64,000 nucleotides of DNA, from NCBI RefSeq assembly GCF_900455735.1, contig NZ_UAUI01000017.1:16055-80054 (forward strand). The letters run 5' to 3'. Under the pieces are notes generated by a model. It had not been told where the DNA came from. It was given only the letters and a program-made list of their open reading frames with translations, and ran no database searches. The DNA comes from Rhodococcus wratislaviensis. Lineage in GTDB: Bacteria > Actinomycetota > Actinomycetes > Mycobacteriales > Mycobacteriaceae. The translations under genes were made by a program, and so were the position numbers. Positions 28,942-42,046 of the stretch are shown here, in pieces. Position 1 is the stretch's first letter, and each line of letters begins with the position of its first letter.

Positions 28942-29575
28942 GCCGCAAGCCTGTCACGGCCGGGAGTTGTCGGCCGGAGACATGCCAGGTTCCACAATCG
29001 GACGCGGACGGAACGCGCAAGTTTCCCGAATTTCGGCTGTGTCGCCCCGGGCGCCCGGGGAAGTGGGGACTCACCCCACAGGTCCCGAACCCATGAACAC
29101 ACCACCGCAATCCCCGATCAGGGGAGCGGGGTGGTGCCGCCGGGTCGGCCTGGCTGCGGGTGAGCGCGAGAGGTGAGCGAGAAGCAGTTGGGCAGGTGCG
29201 GGAACGTGAACGCGCCTCCGATTTTCGGAAAGGTGCCGGCCGGGCTTCCTGGCTCCACCGGACGCCGGGTCCGAAGGCGGTGAATGAGTCGGGCCGTGAC
29301 GGAACAGCAGAGTTTTCCGAATGTGAGGTTTGCCCCTGTCAGGACGACCCACCGGGGGTCGCCAGCCCCACCACCTCACGACCACACACCGCACCCTCGA
29401 TCACGCCTCCACGCAGGGGCCCGGGCCTACCGGGGGGCGTTTACGGCGGCGAACGTTAGCGGGATCACTGGCAGGCGTGTTCCGAGTCGTCGGCGGTCGG
29501 GTAAAATTGCTGGTTCGTGTGTCCATTGCGCAGTTTTCCTCATTCAACGCGAGCGTCATTTTCCTAGGAGTCTTG
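28942..29575. promoter_or_regulatory. 634-bp divergent region, crtL / ABC-F gene
   Basis: No credible gene was seen; open frames here are short and of low-complexity composition. Contents: a perfect 16-nt palindrome CCCCGGGCGCCCGGGG at 29045-29060; a hairpin GTGGGG-N5-CCCCAC at 29063-29079; two imperfect direct repeats (GACGGAAC followed by AGTTTyCCGAAT) at about 29007-29032 and 29298-29324, with an inverted TTTCCGAA core near 29222-29230. An AT-rich TAAAATTG at 29502-29509 is the best promoter-like element for the ABC-F gene: either a -10 TAAAAT, or an AT-rich patch abutting a -35 TTG as in WhiB7-dependent promoters. Confidence 0.55.
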
Positions 29576-31207
29576 TTGATCACCGCTACCGACCTGGAAG
29601 TTCGAGCTGGAGTACGGACGTTGCTGTCCGCGCCCGGGCCGGCCTTGCGGGTACAGCCCGGCGACCGCATCGGGCTGGTCGGCCGCAACGGTGCCGGCAA
29701 GACGACCACCCTCCGCATCCTCGCGGGGGAGGGGGAGGCGTACGCGGGTGCCGTGGTACGCACCGGCGATCTCGGATATCTGCCGCAGGACCCGAAGGAA
29801 GGCGACCTCGACGTCCTCGCGAAGGACCGAGTGTTGTCCGCGCGCGGACTCGACTCGTTGCTTCGGGACATGGAGAAGCAGCAGATCCTGATGTCGGAGG
29901 TCGTCGACGACGCCGAGCGTGACAAGGCCGTGCGCAAGTACGGCAACCTCGAGGACCGCTTCTCCGCCCTCGGCGGGTACGAGGCCGAGAGCGAGGCGGC
30001 ACGCATCTGCAACAGCCTCGGTCTGGCCGACCGCATCCTCGGTCAGCAGTTGCACACCCTGTCGGGTGGTCAGCGCCGCCGTGTCGAATTGGCGCGCATC
30101 CTGTTCGCCGCGTCGGACGGTAGCGGCGGACGGTCGGACACGACCCTTCTGCTCGACGAGCCGACCAACCACCTCGACGCCGACTCGATCACCTGGCTGC
30201 GGGGATTCCTGCAGAACCACGAGGGTGGTCTGATCGTGATCAGCCACGATGTCGATCTGCTCAACGACGTGGTGAATCGGGTGTGGTTCCTCGACGCCGT
30301 GCGCGGCGAGGCCGACGTGTACAACATGAGCTGGAAGAAGTACCTCGACGCCCGAGCGACCGACGAGCAGCGTCGTCGCCGTGAGCGCGCCAACGCGGAG
30401 AAGAAGGCCGGTGCGCTGCGCGCTCAGGCCGCGAAGCTCGGCGCGAAGGCCACCAAGGCGGTGGCGGCGCAGAACATGGCGAAGCGCGCCGACAAGCTGA
30501 TGTCGGACCTCGACGCGGAACGTGTGTCCGACAAGGTGGCCCGGATCCGGTTCCCTGAGCCGGCGGCGTGTGGCAAGACTCCGCTGATGGCGGACAACCT
30601 GACCAAGGTCTACGGTTCGCTCGAGATCTTCACCGGGGTGGACCTCGCGATCGACCGTGGGTCACGCGTCGTGGTGCTCGGTCTCAACGGTGCCGGTAAG
30701 ACGACGCTCCTGCGCATTCTCGGCGGCGTCGAGACGCCGGACGCGGGCGGACTCGTCCCCGGTCACGGGCTGAAGATCGGCTACTTCGCGCAGGAACACG
30801 ACACCCTCGACGACAACGCGTCGGTGTGGGAGAACATTCGCCACGCGGCGCCGGACACGGGGGAGCAGGAGCTGCGTTCGCTGCTCGGTGCGTTCATGTT
30901 CACCGGCCCGCAGCTCGAGCAGCCCGCGGGGACCCTGTCGGGCGGTGAGAAGACGCGCCTGGCACTTGCGGGTCTCGTGTCGTCCGCGGCGAACGTTCTG
31001 CTGCTCGACGAGCCGACGAACAACCTCGACCCCGTCTCCCGCGAGCAGGTGCTGGACGCGCTCCGCAGCTACACCGGTGCCGTGGTGCTGGTGACGCACG
31101 ACCCGGGCGCGGCCGAGGCGCTCGACCCGGAGCGAGTCATTCTCCTGCCCGACGGCACGGAGGACCACTGGTCGCAGGACTACCTGGAACTGATTCAGCT
31201 CGCCTGA
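29576..31207 (+). CDS. ABC-F family ATPase, ribosome-protection/EttA-like
   Basis: 543 residues with two nucleotide-binding domains and no membrane segment. The first has GRNGAGKTTTLRIL, LSGGQRRRVELARIL and LLLDEPTNHLD; the second has GLNGAGKTTLLRIL, LSGGEKTRLALAGL and LLLDEPTNNLD. They are joined by a basic helical linker (about 255-310, rich in Lys/Arg/Ala) that inserts near the peptidyl transferase centre in ABC-F proteins. I take TTG at 29576 as the start: AGGAG lies 5 nt upstream and the product then begins ITATDLEVRAG. It is homologous to Rv1473, a member of the WhiB7 antibiotic-response regulon in mycobacteria. Confidence 0.92.
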   Translation: MITATDLEVRAGVRTLLSAPGPALRVQPGDRIGLVGRNGAGKTTTLRILAGEGEAYAGAVVRTGDLGYLPQDPKEGDLDVLAKDRVLSARGLDSLLRDMEKQQILMSEVVDDAERDKAVRKYGNLEDRFSALGGYEAESEAARICNSLGLADRILGQQLHTLSGGQRRRVELARILFAASDGSGGRSDTTLLLDEPTNHLDADSITWLRGFLQNHEGGLIVISHDVDLLNDVVNRVWFLDAVRGEADVYNMSWKKYLDARATDEQRRRRERANAEKKAGALRAQAAKLGAKATKAVAAQNMAKRADKLMSDLDAERVSDKVARIRFPEPAACGKTPLMADNLTKVYGSLEIFTGVDLAIDRGSRVVVLGLNGAGKTTLLRILGGVETPDAGGLVPGHGLKIGYFAQEHDTLDDNASVWENIRHAAPDTGEQELRSLLGAFMFTGPQLEQPAGTLSGGEKTRLALAGLVSSAANVLLLDEPTNNLDPVSREQVLDALRSYTGAVVLVTHDPGAAEALDPERVILLPDGTEDHWSQDYLELIQLA

Positions 31208-31280
31208 GCACTGCGCGTAGATATCGCCGTCGCGGGGCTCTACCGTGGAAACCACCGTCGCTCGCCGACTGGAGGAGTTC

Positions 31281-31496
31281 ATGGCTGACATCGGGGTCTT
31301 CGCCAAGAGCGCTCGGATCACGGGACCGTCGCGCGCCGATCTGCAGGCGGAGCTGAAGGAGCGCTACCAGGCCGGTGCGAGTATTCGATCCCTTGCCCGG
31401 GAAATGGGGAGATCGTACGGATTCGTCCGCAACATCCTCGCGGAGTCCGAGGTGGAGCTCCGCGGACGAGGCGGAGCTCACCGTCGCAAGACCTGA
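31281..31496 (+). CDS. Small helix-turn-helix protein (Rv1473A-like)
   Basis: 71 residues from the ATG at 31281, with GGAGGA 4 nt upstream. The core LQAELKERYQAGASIRSLAREMGRSYGFVRNIL is a clear helix-turn-helix of the Hin/resolvase-like small regulator type, and the C-terminus is basic (RGRGGAHRRKT). It follows the ABC-F gene by 73 nt on the same strand, as Rv1473A follows Rv1473. Presumably a DNA-binding regulator; its targets are unknown. Confidence 0.85.
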   Translation: MADIGVFAKSARITGPSRADLQAELKERYQAGASIRSLAREMGRSYGFVRNILAESEVELRGRGGAHRRKT

Positions 31497-31521
31497 CCGG
31501 TGTCGGTGGGGGAGTGCGGTG

Positions 31522-32088
31522 TCAGTCGCGGCGTCGGACGGATTCCTCGACGAGGTCGAGGACGGCCGACAGGTTGTCGCCGGCGTGCCCGGAGGCGATG
31601 CGTGCGACGAGGCCGTCGAGCACCAGGTCCAGGTAGCCGATCAGGACGTCGGTCGGGACGTCGTCGCGGAGGCGGCCCGCGGACTTCTGCCGCGCGAGGC
31701 GCGCCATAGTCGCCTCGGTGAGTTCCGCCGACCGCTGTGACCAGCTTCTGCGGAAGTCGGGATCGTTCCGCAGGCGCCGGGCGATCTCGAGCCGGGTTCC
31801 CAGCCAGTCGAACTGTTCGGGCTGGGCGAGCATGTCCCGCATCACCTGGACGAGGCCCTCGTGGGCGACCACGTCGGCCATCCTGGTCGCGTCCTCGTGG
31901 GCGAGCGCCAGGAACAAGCCGTCCTTGTCCTTGAAGTGATGGAAGATCGCCCCGCGTGACAGTCCGGTCACTTCTTCGAGCCGGCGGACGGTGGCGCCGT
32001 CGTAGCCGTATTCGGCAAAGCAACGGCGGGCGCCGTCGAGGATCTGACTGCGCCGTGCCGCGAGATGGTCTTCACTGACCTTGGGCAA
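31522..32088 (-). CDS. acnR: TetR-family repressor of aconitase
   Basis: 188 residues. The N-terminal HTH domain (about 10-56) reads RRSQILDGARRCFAEYGY, VTGLSRGAIFHHFKDKDGLF, typical of TetR; the remainder is the helical ligand/dimer domain. It lies downstream of acn on the same strand, as acnR does in Corynebacterium glutamicum, where the protein represses acn by binding a palindrome in the acn promoter. A matching palindrome is present upstream of acn here (35217-35232), supporting the assignment. It corresponds to Rv1474c. Confidence 0.9.
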   Translation of the reverse strand: MPKVSEDHLAARRSQILDGARRCFAEYGYDGATVRRLEEVTGLSRGAIFHHFKDKDGLFLALAHEDATRMADVVAHEGLVQVMRDMLAQPEQFDWLGTRLEIARRLRNDPDFRRSWSQRSAELTEATMARLARQKSAGRLRDDVPTDVLIGYLDLVLDGLVARIASGHAGDNLSAVLDLVEESVRRRD

Positions 32089-32108
32089 AGGCTTCCTCCT
32101 TCGTCGTT

Positions 32109-32251
32109 CGCCTGTGCGCGTTTTCGGCCCTTCGCGAGAAAGGTCACCTCATGCACTAAGCGCGCACGACCATGTGTCCGGGACGGTGAGATCCGCTCGA
32201 AGATGGTCGTGCGCGCTTAGTGCCTGTCCTGGCCGAAAACGCGCACAGGCG
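32109..32251. repeat. Nested pair of perfect 21-bp inverted repeats
   Basis: The outer arms 32109-32129 and 32231-32251 are perfectly complementary over 21 bp. Inside them the arms 32153-32173 and 32203-32223 form a second, unrelated perfect 21-bp inverted repeat around a 29-nt centre. Spacers are 23 nt on the left and 7 nt on the right. The element fills most of the 181-bp gap between acn and acnR. The outer arm matches the tpiA/secG hairpin arm at 16 of 20 positions. It could fold as a double stem in RNA, attenuating acnR relative to acn, or be a mobile palindromic repeat. Confidence 0.93.
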
Positions 32252-32269
32252 CGGTAGCGCCTAGAGCGC

Positions 32270-35380
<3,111 letters not shown>

Positions 35381-35986
35381 ATGCCTGCCCCTATCGCCAC
35401 CGCACTTCCTGCCAGTGCCATGCTCCCCGTCCATTCGGCGCTCCCGTTGTCGACGGACCTTCCGGAAGACCTCGACGTCTCCGACGTGGTCGCGGACGTG
35501 TCCGACGACGGCGTGTCGGCGCCGTCCGACGAGGCGACCGAACTCGCCGCCGTGGTCGATCGCGCGGCCGACCACGGGATCAAGCTGAGCATCGTGGTGC
35601 TGGACGAGGATCCCGGCCGCGATTCGCAGCTGCGCGACCTCGCGACCGAGGTCGGCGCGGAAGAGGGAGGCACCGTCCTGGTGCTGAGCCCCAGCTGGGT
35701 CGGCACGTACAGCGATTCGATCAGCCGGGTCCTGCTCGAATCGGGTCAGGACCGCACCTACACCGGCGATGCGGTGGTCTCCGCGAATCACTTCGTCGAC
35801 GAAGTCATCGAGCCGGGACCTCCGTGGGCCCTGTTCACGGCCGTCATCGTCGCGATCGTCGTCATCGCGTCGGCTGCCACGTTCTTCGCGAAATCGCGCC
35901 GGGCGTCCGTATCTCGCGACGGCGCCGCGGAAAAGGGTGACAGCGCCGCGGGGGCCGGCACGTCGTACGAGCGACAGAAGCCCTGA
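35381..35986 (+). CDS. Membrane-anchored protein of Rv1476 type
   Basis: 201 residues. A soluble region of about 140 residues with an alpha/beta pattern (LAAVVDRAADHGIKLSIVVLDED, GTVLVLSPSWVGTYSD) is followed by one C-terminal membrane helix at about 146-168 and a short basic/acidic tail. There is no cleavable signal peptide, so it is probably anchored by the C-terminal helix. It occupies the same place as Rv1476, between acn and the RipA gene, suggesting a cell-envelope role, but I do not know its function. Confidence 0.85.
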   Translation: MPAPIATALPASAMLPVHSALPLSTDLPEDLDVSDVVADVSDDGVSAPSDEATELAAVVDRAADHGIKLSIVVLDEDPGRDSQLRDLATEVGAEEGGTVLVLSPSWVGTYSDSISRVLLESGQDRTYTGDAVVSANHFVDEVIEPGPPWALFTAVIVAIVVIASAATFFAKSRRASVSRDGAAEKGDSAAGAGTSYERQKP

Positions 35987-36343
35987 CTCCTCCCGAATTT
36001 CCGGGATAACTCGGCGGCAATTTCACGATTCGCCCGAGCGTGGCCGCTGCCTGCGTCGATGCGCCTAACTAGCGCCGACGATTCACAGTTGGACATTTCC
36101 GCTGGTCAAATTACTCATGTGTTATTTGTGACTAAAGTTTCCATAGAGTCCGGAAGTGTCGTACGGTGCATTTGGCGCTCTTGGGGAAGAAGTGTCGCAG
36201 GCTGGTGATTGACGTCCAGAGTGACGGCGATCCGGTATATGTCGGCGTCGCCGAAGCGCGGGAAGGTGTGGTTGCCGCAAATTTCTCCCCACGACGAGCA
36301 CGGCGCGGTGTGCGCGATCGGTGCAGAACCGAGGGAGAGAGTT
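35987..36343 (+). promoter_or_regulatory. 357-bp region upstream of the RipA-like gene
   Basis: No gene seen. A relatively AT-rich patch (about 36083-36180) stands out from the surrounding GC-rich sequence and probably holds the promoter; TTGGAC at 36089-36094 with TACTCA 17 bp downstream is the best candidate pair. That would leave a 5' leader of more than 200 nt. I looked for the ydaO-type c-di-AMP riboswitch that precedes some actinobacterial wall-hydrolase genes and did not find its conserved core. Confidence 0.5.
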
Positions 36344-37858
36344 GTGAAGCGACAAGCACGAGCTGGAGTGGGGCACCGTAGCTTCTCCCGCGGGCACACT
36401 CGCGCAGCGCGCCTCCTGATCGGATTGGGCATCGTCGGAGCCCTGGTCGGCAGCACACCGGGCCTGGCCGCAGCGGTACCACCCCCGCCGCCGAATCCGT
36501 CCGACAACGACATCGCGCAGGCCCAGACCCAGGTGTCGGCGGGCCTCGGGCAGGTCAGCGAACTGATCAACCAGGTCGCCTCCGCGGATCAGCAGCTCGC
36601 CCAGCTCGACAACGAGGTCGCCATCAAGCGCGAGGACGTGAACCGGGCCCTGGTCGATCTGCAGAACGCGCGCAGCGCCGCCGATCTGGCGGCCAGTGTG
36701 GTCGGGGCCTCGCAGCAGGCTCTGCGTGACGCCGGGGCCCAGATCGAACTCGCGCAGAAGGACTTCGACAAGTACGCCCGGTCGAGCTACACGCAGGGCA
36801 CCAACGTCTCCTCGATCTCGACGTACCTGGGCGCCCAGGGTCCCGGCGACGTCCTCGATCGCGCGCAGGTTCTGAAACTCCTGGCCACCAGCCAGAACGC
36901 GGTGCTCGAGGGTCTGCAGCGGGCACGGACCGCGCAGGCCAACAAGGATTCCGCGGCACGCGAGGCCAAGCAGCAGGCGGACGTGGCCGCCGACCAGGCC
37001 GCGTCGAAGAAGTCGCTGGCGGAGCAGGCGATCGCGGTCGCGCGGTCGGCGCTGCAGGACCAGGCGGCCAAGAAGGCGCAGATCGAGAGCAATCGCGCGG
37101 CCGCCCAGGCCCAGCTCGACGCCGCCCGCGGGAACGTCGCGGGGTTGCAGGGGCAACGTGAGGCGTACGCGACGTGGGAGGAGCAGAAACGCGCCGAGGA
37201 CGCGCAGAAGGCTGCCATCGCCGCCGCGGCCCGGGAGGCCGCGACACAGGCTGCCGCGCGGGTCGCCGCCAACGAGGCGGCACGACAGCGCGCCGCCGAA
37301 CTCGCCGCGGGGCAGCGCGCGCACACCACGATCGAGGACGACTCGGAGGACGAGGACTCCGCCGACGGCGGGACGACCACGCCCAAGTCCACCCCCAAGT
37401 CGAAACCGTCGACCAGCGGTGAGGACCTGACCGGCAGCGAGGCCATCGAGACCGTCATCGACCGGGGACTGTCCCAGATCGGTGTGGAGTACGCGTGGGG
37501 TGGCGGCGACGAGAACGGTCCCACCCTCGGCATCCGCGACGGCGGTGTCGCCGACAGTTACGGCGACTTCAACAAGGTCGGTTTCGACTGCTCCGGTCTG
37601 ATGATCTACGCGTTCGCCGGGATCGGCATCTCCCTGCCGCACTACACCGGTTATCAGTACACCGCGGGGGAGCAGATTCCGTCGGAGGAGATGCAGCGCG
37701 GCGACATGATCTTCTGGGGCCCGAACGCGAGCCAGCACGTCGCCCTGTATCTCGGCGACGACCAGATGCTCGAGGCTCCCCAGTCGGGCGACGTCGTCAA
37801 GATCTCCCCGGTGCGATGGGATGGCATGACCCCTTACGCTGTCCGTATGGTGTCGTGA
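36344..37858 (+). CDS. ripA: Secreted NlpC/P60 peptidoglycan endopeptidase, RipA-like
   Basis: 504 residues from GTG 36344, with GAGGGAGA 5-6 nt upstream. A basic N-terminus and hydrophobic segment ending LGSTPGLAAAV-like sequence form a signal peptide (about 1-45). Residues 50-275 are a Gln/Ala-rich coiled coil, then a low-complexity linker (Asp/Ser/Thr/Lys, about 325-370), then the NlpC/P60 domain with Cys416, His465 and Glu477 as catalytic candidates. RipA cleaves peptide stems at division septa. M. tuberculosis has a second hydrolase, ripB, directly downstream; here the next gene is moxR. Confidence 0.92.
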   Translation: MKRQARAGVGHRSFSRGHTRAARLLIGLGIVGALVGSTPGLAAAVPPPPPNPSDNDIAQAQTQVSAGLGQVSELINQVASADQQLAQLDNEVAIKREDVNRALVDLQNARSAADLAASVVGASQQALRDAGAQIELAQKDFDKYARSSYTQGTNVSSISTYLGAQGPGDVLDRAQVLKLLATSQNAVLEGLQRARTAQANKDSAAREAKQQADVAADQAASKKSLAEQAIAVARSALQDQAAKKAQIESNRAAAQAQLDAARGNVAGLQGQREAYATWEEQKRAEDAQKAAIAAAAREAATQAAARVAANEAARQRAAELAAGQRAHTTIEDDSEDEDSADGGTTTPKSTPKSKPSTSGEDLTGSEAIETVIDRGLSQIGVEYAWGGGDENGPTLGIRDGGVADSYGDFNKVGFDCSGLMIYAFAGIGISLPHYTGYQYTAGEQIPSEEMQRGDMIFWGPNASQHVALYLGDDQMLEAPQSGDVVKISPVRWDGMTPYAVRMVS

Positions 37859-37987
37859 TCCATGATGTCGATGAAGTAGTCCGCAGTGCGGATCGTGCTT
37901 GGTTGCGGCGGGGGTTGCTTGCACCTGGAATAGTTGAGCAAGTACGTGAACGGGCGGAACGATCTAGGTGAAAGCGGTGGATTCTTG

Positions 37988-39238
37988 GTGACCTCACGTG
38001 ATGATGCGGTATCGGAGGGTGCAGCCCGGAAGGAGTCGCCCGCGACGGCCGCTCCCGAAGGTGTGAAGAACGGGGGTGCCGCCAACGGATCGGGCCCCCA
38101 GAACGTCCCCGCGCCGAATGCACCCTCACAGAATGCGGGCACGCAGAGCGCGACGACGAAGACGGTCGCGCCCAGTCTCGCCGCCGACGTGCAGACGCTG
38201 GAACGCGCGATCTACGAGGTCAAGCGCGTGATCGTCGGGCAGGACCGGCTGGTGGAGCGAATCCTGGTCGGTCTGCTCGCGAAAGGCCATGTGCTGCTCG
38301 AGGGTGTGCCGGGTGTCGCGAAGACCCTGGCCGTCGAGACGTTCGCGAAAGTGGTCGGCGGATCCTTCTCGCGTGTCCAGTTCACCCCCGACCTGGTGCC
38401 CACCGACCTGATCGGTACGCGCATCTACCGGCAGGGGCGCGAGGAGTTCGACACCGAACTCGGTCCCGTCGTCGCGAACTTCGTGCTCGCCGACGAGATC
38501 AACCGCGCGCCGGCGAAGGTGCAGTCGGCGCTGCTCGAGGTGATGGCCGAGCGGCACGTGTCGATCGGCGGCAAGCGGTACCACATGCCCGACCCGTTCC
38601 TGGTGATGGCGACGCAGAACCCGATCGAGAACGAGGGTGTGTACCCGCTGCCGGAGGCGCAGCGCGACCGCTTCCTGTTCAAGATCCTCGTCGACTACCC
38701 GACGGTGGAGGAGGAGCGCGAGATCGTCTACCGGATGGGTGTCGATGCGCCGGAACCCCACCAGGTCCTCGATCCGGAGGAGCTCGTCCGTCTGCAGAAG
38801 GTCGCAAGCGGTGTCTTCGTGCACCATGCGCTCGTCGACTACGTGGTCCGGGTCATCGCGGCCACGCGCACGCCGGCCGAGTTCGGTCTGCCCGAGGTCG
38901 ACGGCTGGATCGCGTACGGCGCGTCTCCGCGCGCGACGCTGGGCATCATCTCCTCGGCGCGGGCGCTGGCGTTGCTGCGCGGGCGTGACTACGTGGTGCC
39001 GCAGGACGTGCTCGAGGTGATCCCGGACGTGCTGCGTCACCGTCTCGTGCTGTCCTATGACGCCCTCGCCGACGAGGTCAGCCCGGACGACGTCATCTCC
39101 CGCGTGCTGCAGACCGTGGGTCTGCCGCAGATCGCCGCACAGCCGACCACGGTCCCGGCGGCTCCCGCCGGTCAGCACGGACCGCCCGTCCCGTCCACGT
39201 CGGTGCCCGGACCGACGGCGATGAGCCAGCCACGGTGA
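37988..39238 (+). CDS. moxR: MoxR-family AAA+ ATPase
   Basis: 416 residues from the GTG at 37988; a longer version from the TTG at 37934 is possible. A disordered Ala/Asn/Pro-rich N-terminus of about 60 residues precedes the AAA core with Walker A GVPGVAKT, Walker B VLADEINRAPAKVQ and sensor MATQNPIENEG. MoxR proteins act as chaperones, often with DUF58 and VWA partners, which follow here with 4-nt overlaps. It is homologous to Rv1479 (moxR1). Confidence 0.93.
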   Translation: MTSRDDAVSEGAARKESPATAAPEGVKNGGAANGSGPQNVPAPNAPSQNAGTQSATTKTVAPSLAADVQTLERAIYEVKRVIVGQDRLVERILVGLLAKGHVLLEGVPGVAKTLAVETFAKVVGGSFSRVQFTPDLVPTDLIGTRIYRQGREEFDTELGPVVANFVLADEINRAPAKVQSALLEVMAERHVSIGGKRYHMPDPFLVMATQNPIENEGVYPLPEAQRDRFLFKILVDYPTVEEEREIVYRMGVDAPEPHQVLDPEELVRLQKVASGVFVHHALVDYVVRVIAATRTPAEFGLPEVDGWIAYGASPRATLGIISSARALALLRGRDYVVPQDVLEVIPDVLRHRLVLSYDALADEVSPDDVISRVLQTVGLPQIAAQPTTVPAAPAGQHGPPVPSTSVPGPTAMSQPR

Positions 39239-40209
39239 GTGCGCGTACCGCCGGTGCGCAGAGCTCCGGCCCGCCGCCGTCGTTCCGCTCCGGCGAACTC
39301 CGTGATCCCAAACTGTCCGCCGCGCTGCGGACGCTGGAACTGACCGTCCGCCGCCGCCTCGACGGCGTGCTGCACGGCGACCATCTGGGCCTGATCCCGG
39401 GACCGGGCTCCGAACCGGGTGATGCCCGCGAGTACCAGCCGGGCGACGATGTGCGTCAGATGGACTGGTCGGTGACCGCACGGACGACGCACCCGCACGT
39501 CCGGCAGTCGGTGGCCGACCGGGAGCTCGAGACGTGGCTCGTGGTCGATCTGTCGTCGAGCCTCGACTTCGGTACCGCCGGCTGCGAGAAGCGGGACCTC
39601 GCGGTGGCTGCTGCCGCCGCCGTCACGCATCTGACCAGCGGCGGTGGGAACCGGATCGGGGCGATCGTCTCGACCGGCGCCCAGACCACCCGGATCCCGG
39701 CCCGCGGTGGCCGCATCCACGCGCAGGCGATGCTGCGTCAGATCGCGACCACCCCGCACGCCCCGGACGGGGTGCGGGGCGACCTGCAGGGTGCGGTGGA
39801 GTCGTTGCGCCGCCCCCAGCGTCGCCGCGGTCTGGCCGTCGTCATCAGTGACTTCCTGGGACCGATCGACTGGGAGCGGTCGCTGCGGGCGATCTCGGGA
39901 CGCCACGACGTACTCGGTGTCGAGGTGCTCGACCCGCGAGATCTGGAATTACCCGACATAGGGGATGTAGTGCTGCACGATCCGGAGTCCGGACGGACCC
40001 GCGAGTTCACGACCACACCGCAACTGCGCGCCGACTTCGCGCGGGCCGCGGACGAGCACCGCCTGCAGGTGGAGCAGTCGTTGCGGCGCTGCGGCGCCCC
40101 GCTGCTCAGTCTGCGCACCGACCGGGACTGGATCTCGGATGTCGTTCGGTTCGTGTCCGCCCGGAAGCACAGTTACGGGACCTCGACGAACCAGAGGTCC
40201 CGCCGGTGA
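39235..40209 (+). CDS. DUF58 protein, MoxR partner
   Basis: 324 residues. It contains the DUF58 hallmark [22 protein letters not shown] and a VWA-like fold with [11 protein letters not shown], the usual DxSxS metal site, where a strand and loop follow. Unlike many DUF58 proteins it has no N-terminal membrane anchors. GTG at 39235 overlaps the moxR stop. It is homologous to Rv1480 and most likely a client-binding partner of the MoxR ATPase. Confidence 0.9.
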   Translation: MSARTAGAQSSGPPPSFRSGELRDPKLSAALRTLELTVRRRLDGVLHGDHLGLIPGPGSEPGDAREYQPGDDVRQMDWSVTARTTHPHVRQSVADRELETWLVVDLSSSLDFGTAGCEKRDLAVAAAAAVTHLTSGGGNRIGAIVSTGAQTTRIPARGGRIHAQAMLRQIATTPHAPDGVRGDLQGAVESLRRPQRRRGLAVVISDFLGPIDWERSLRAISGRHDVLGVEVLDPRDLELPDIGDVVLHDPESGRTREFTTTPQLRADFARAADEHRLQVEQSLRRCGAPLLSLRTDRDWISDVVRFVSARKHSYGTSTNQRSRR

Positions 40210-41186
40210 GCCTTTCCCAGTTCACCTCACCGTGGTGGCTGCTGTTCCTCCTGGTCGTCGTGGCATTGGTCGCGGGATACGTGTGGGTGCAGCGTCAGCG
40301 GCAGAAGCACACCCTGCGGTTCACCAACTTCGCGCTCCTCGAGAAGGTCGCGCCGTCGCGGCCGGGCCGGGCCCGGCACATTCCGGCGCTGCTGATGGTG
40401 CTGGCGCTGGTGTTCTTCAGTGTGGCGCTGGCCGGTCCGACGGAGGACAAGCGGGTTCCGCGGAACCGGGCCACCGTGATCCTCGTCATCGACGTGTCGT
40501 TGTCGATGAAGGCGACCGACGTGGAACCGACCCGGCTGGCCGCGGCGCAGGACGCCGCGAAGTCGTTCGCCGACGGGCTCACCCCCGGCATCAACCTCGG
40601 TCTCGTCGCGTTCGCCGGCACGGCGTCGGTGCTGGTGTCGCCGACCACCAACCGCGAGGCGTCGAAGGTCGCGATCGACAATCTGCAGTTGAGCGAGCGG
40701 ACCGCCACCGGTGAGGCGATCTTCACCTCGCTGCAGTCGATCGACACGCTGGCCGCGGTGCTCGGCGGCAGTGATCAGGCGCCGCCCGCCCGCATCGTGT
40801 TGCTCTCGGACGGCAAGCAGACGGTGCCCGAGAACCCGGACGATCCGCGCGGCGGGTTCACCGCGGCCCGGCAGGCGAAGGACAAGGACGTCCCCATTTC
40901 GACGATCTCGTTCGGCACCAGCTACGGCAAGGTCGAGATCGAGGACGAACGCATTCCGGTGCCCGTCGACGATCCGTCGCTGCGGGAGATCGCGAATCTC
41001 TCCGGCGGCAGCTTCTTCACGGCCTCGAGCCTGGAGGAACTGCGCGACGTCTACGACACCCTCGAGGAGCAGATCGGTTTCGAGACCACCCGCGGCGACG
41101 CCAGCCGCCCCTGGCTCGTGCTGGGTGTCCTGTCCGCCACGGCGGGGCTGATCCTCGCGCTGGTCCTGCGTCAACGGCTGCCGTGA
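40206..41186 (+). CDS. VWA-domain membrane protein, MoxR partner
   Basis: 326 residues of BatA type: N-terminal membrane helices (about 10-28 and 57-75), a von Willebrand factor A domain with an intact MIDAS motif [12 protein letters not shown] and later LVAFAGTAS and VLLSDGKQT, and a C-terminal membrane helix (about 305-323). The GTG at 40206 overlaps the DUF58 gene by 4 nt. It is homologous to Rv1481. The trio moxR-DUF58-VWA probably works together at the envelope; its substrate is not known. Confidence 0.9.
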   Translation: MSLSQFTSPWWLLFLLVVVALVAGYVWVQRQRQKHTLRFTNFALLEKVAPSRPGRARHIPALLMVLALVFFSVALAGPTEDKRVPRNRATVILVIDVSLSMKATDVEPTRLAAAQDAAKSFADGLTPGINLGLVAFAGTASVLVSPTTNREASKVAIDNLQLSERTATGEAIFTSLQSIDTLAAVLGGSDQAPPARIVLLSDGKQTVPENPDDPRGGFTAARQAKDKDVPISTISFGTSYGKVEIEDERIPVPVDDPSLREIANLSGGSFFTASSLEELRDVYDTLEEQIGFETTRGDASRPWLVLGVLSATAGLILALVLRQRLP

Positions 41187-41225
41187 TCTGCGTTCCACCG
41201 CGGCCCCGCGCTTCCACTTCTGCAC

Positions 41226-41999
<774 letters not shown>

Positions 42000-42046
42000 C
42001 ACTCCCCACTCCACTTCCCGGACTTTTTCTCACAGGAGGACACCTC

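Noticed and set aside
35987..36343. ydaO (c-di-AMP) riboswitch before the RipA-like gene
   Set aside because: Such riboswitches occur before some actinobacterial wall hydrolase genes, but I could not find the conserved core motifs in this leader.
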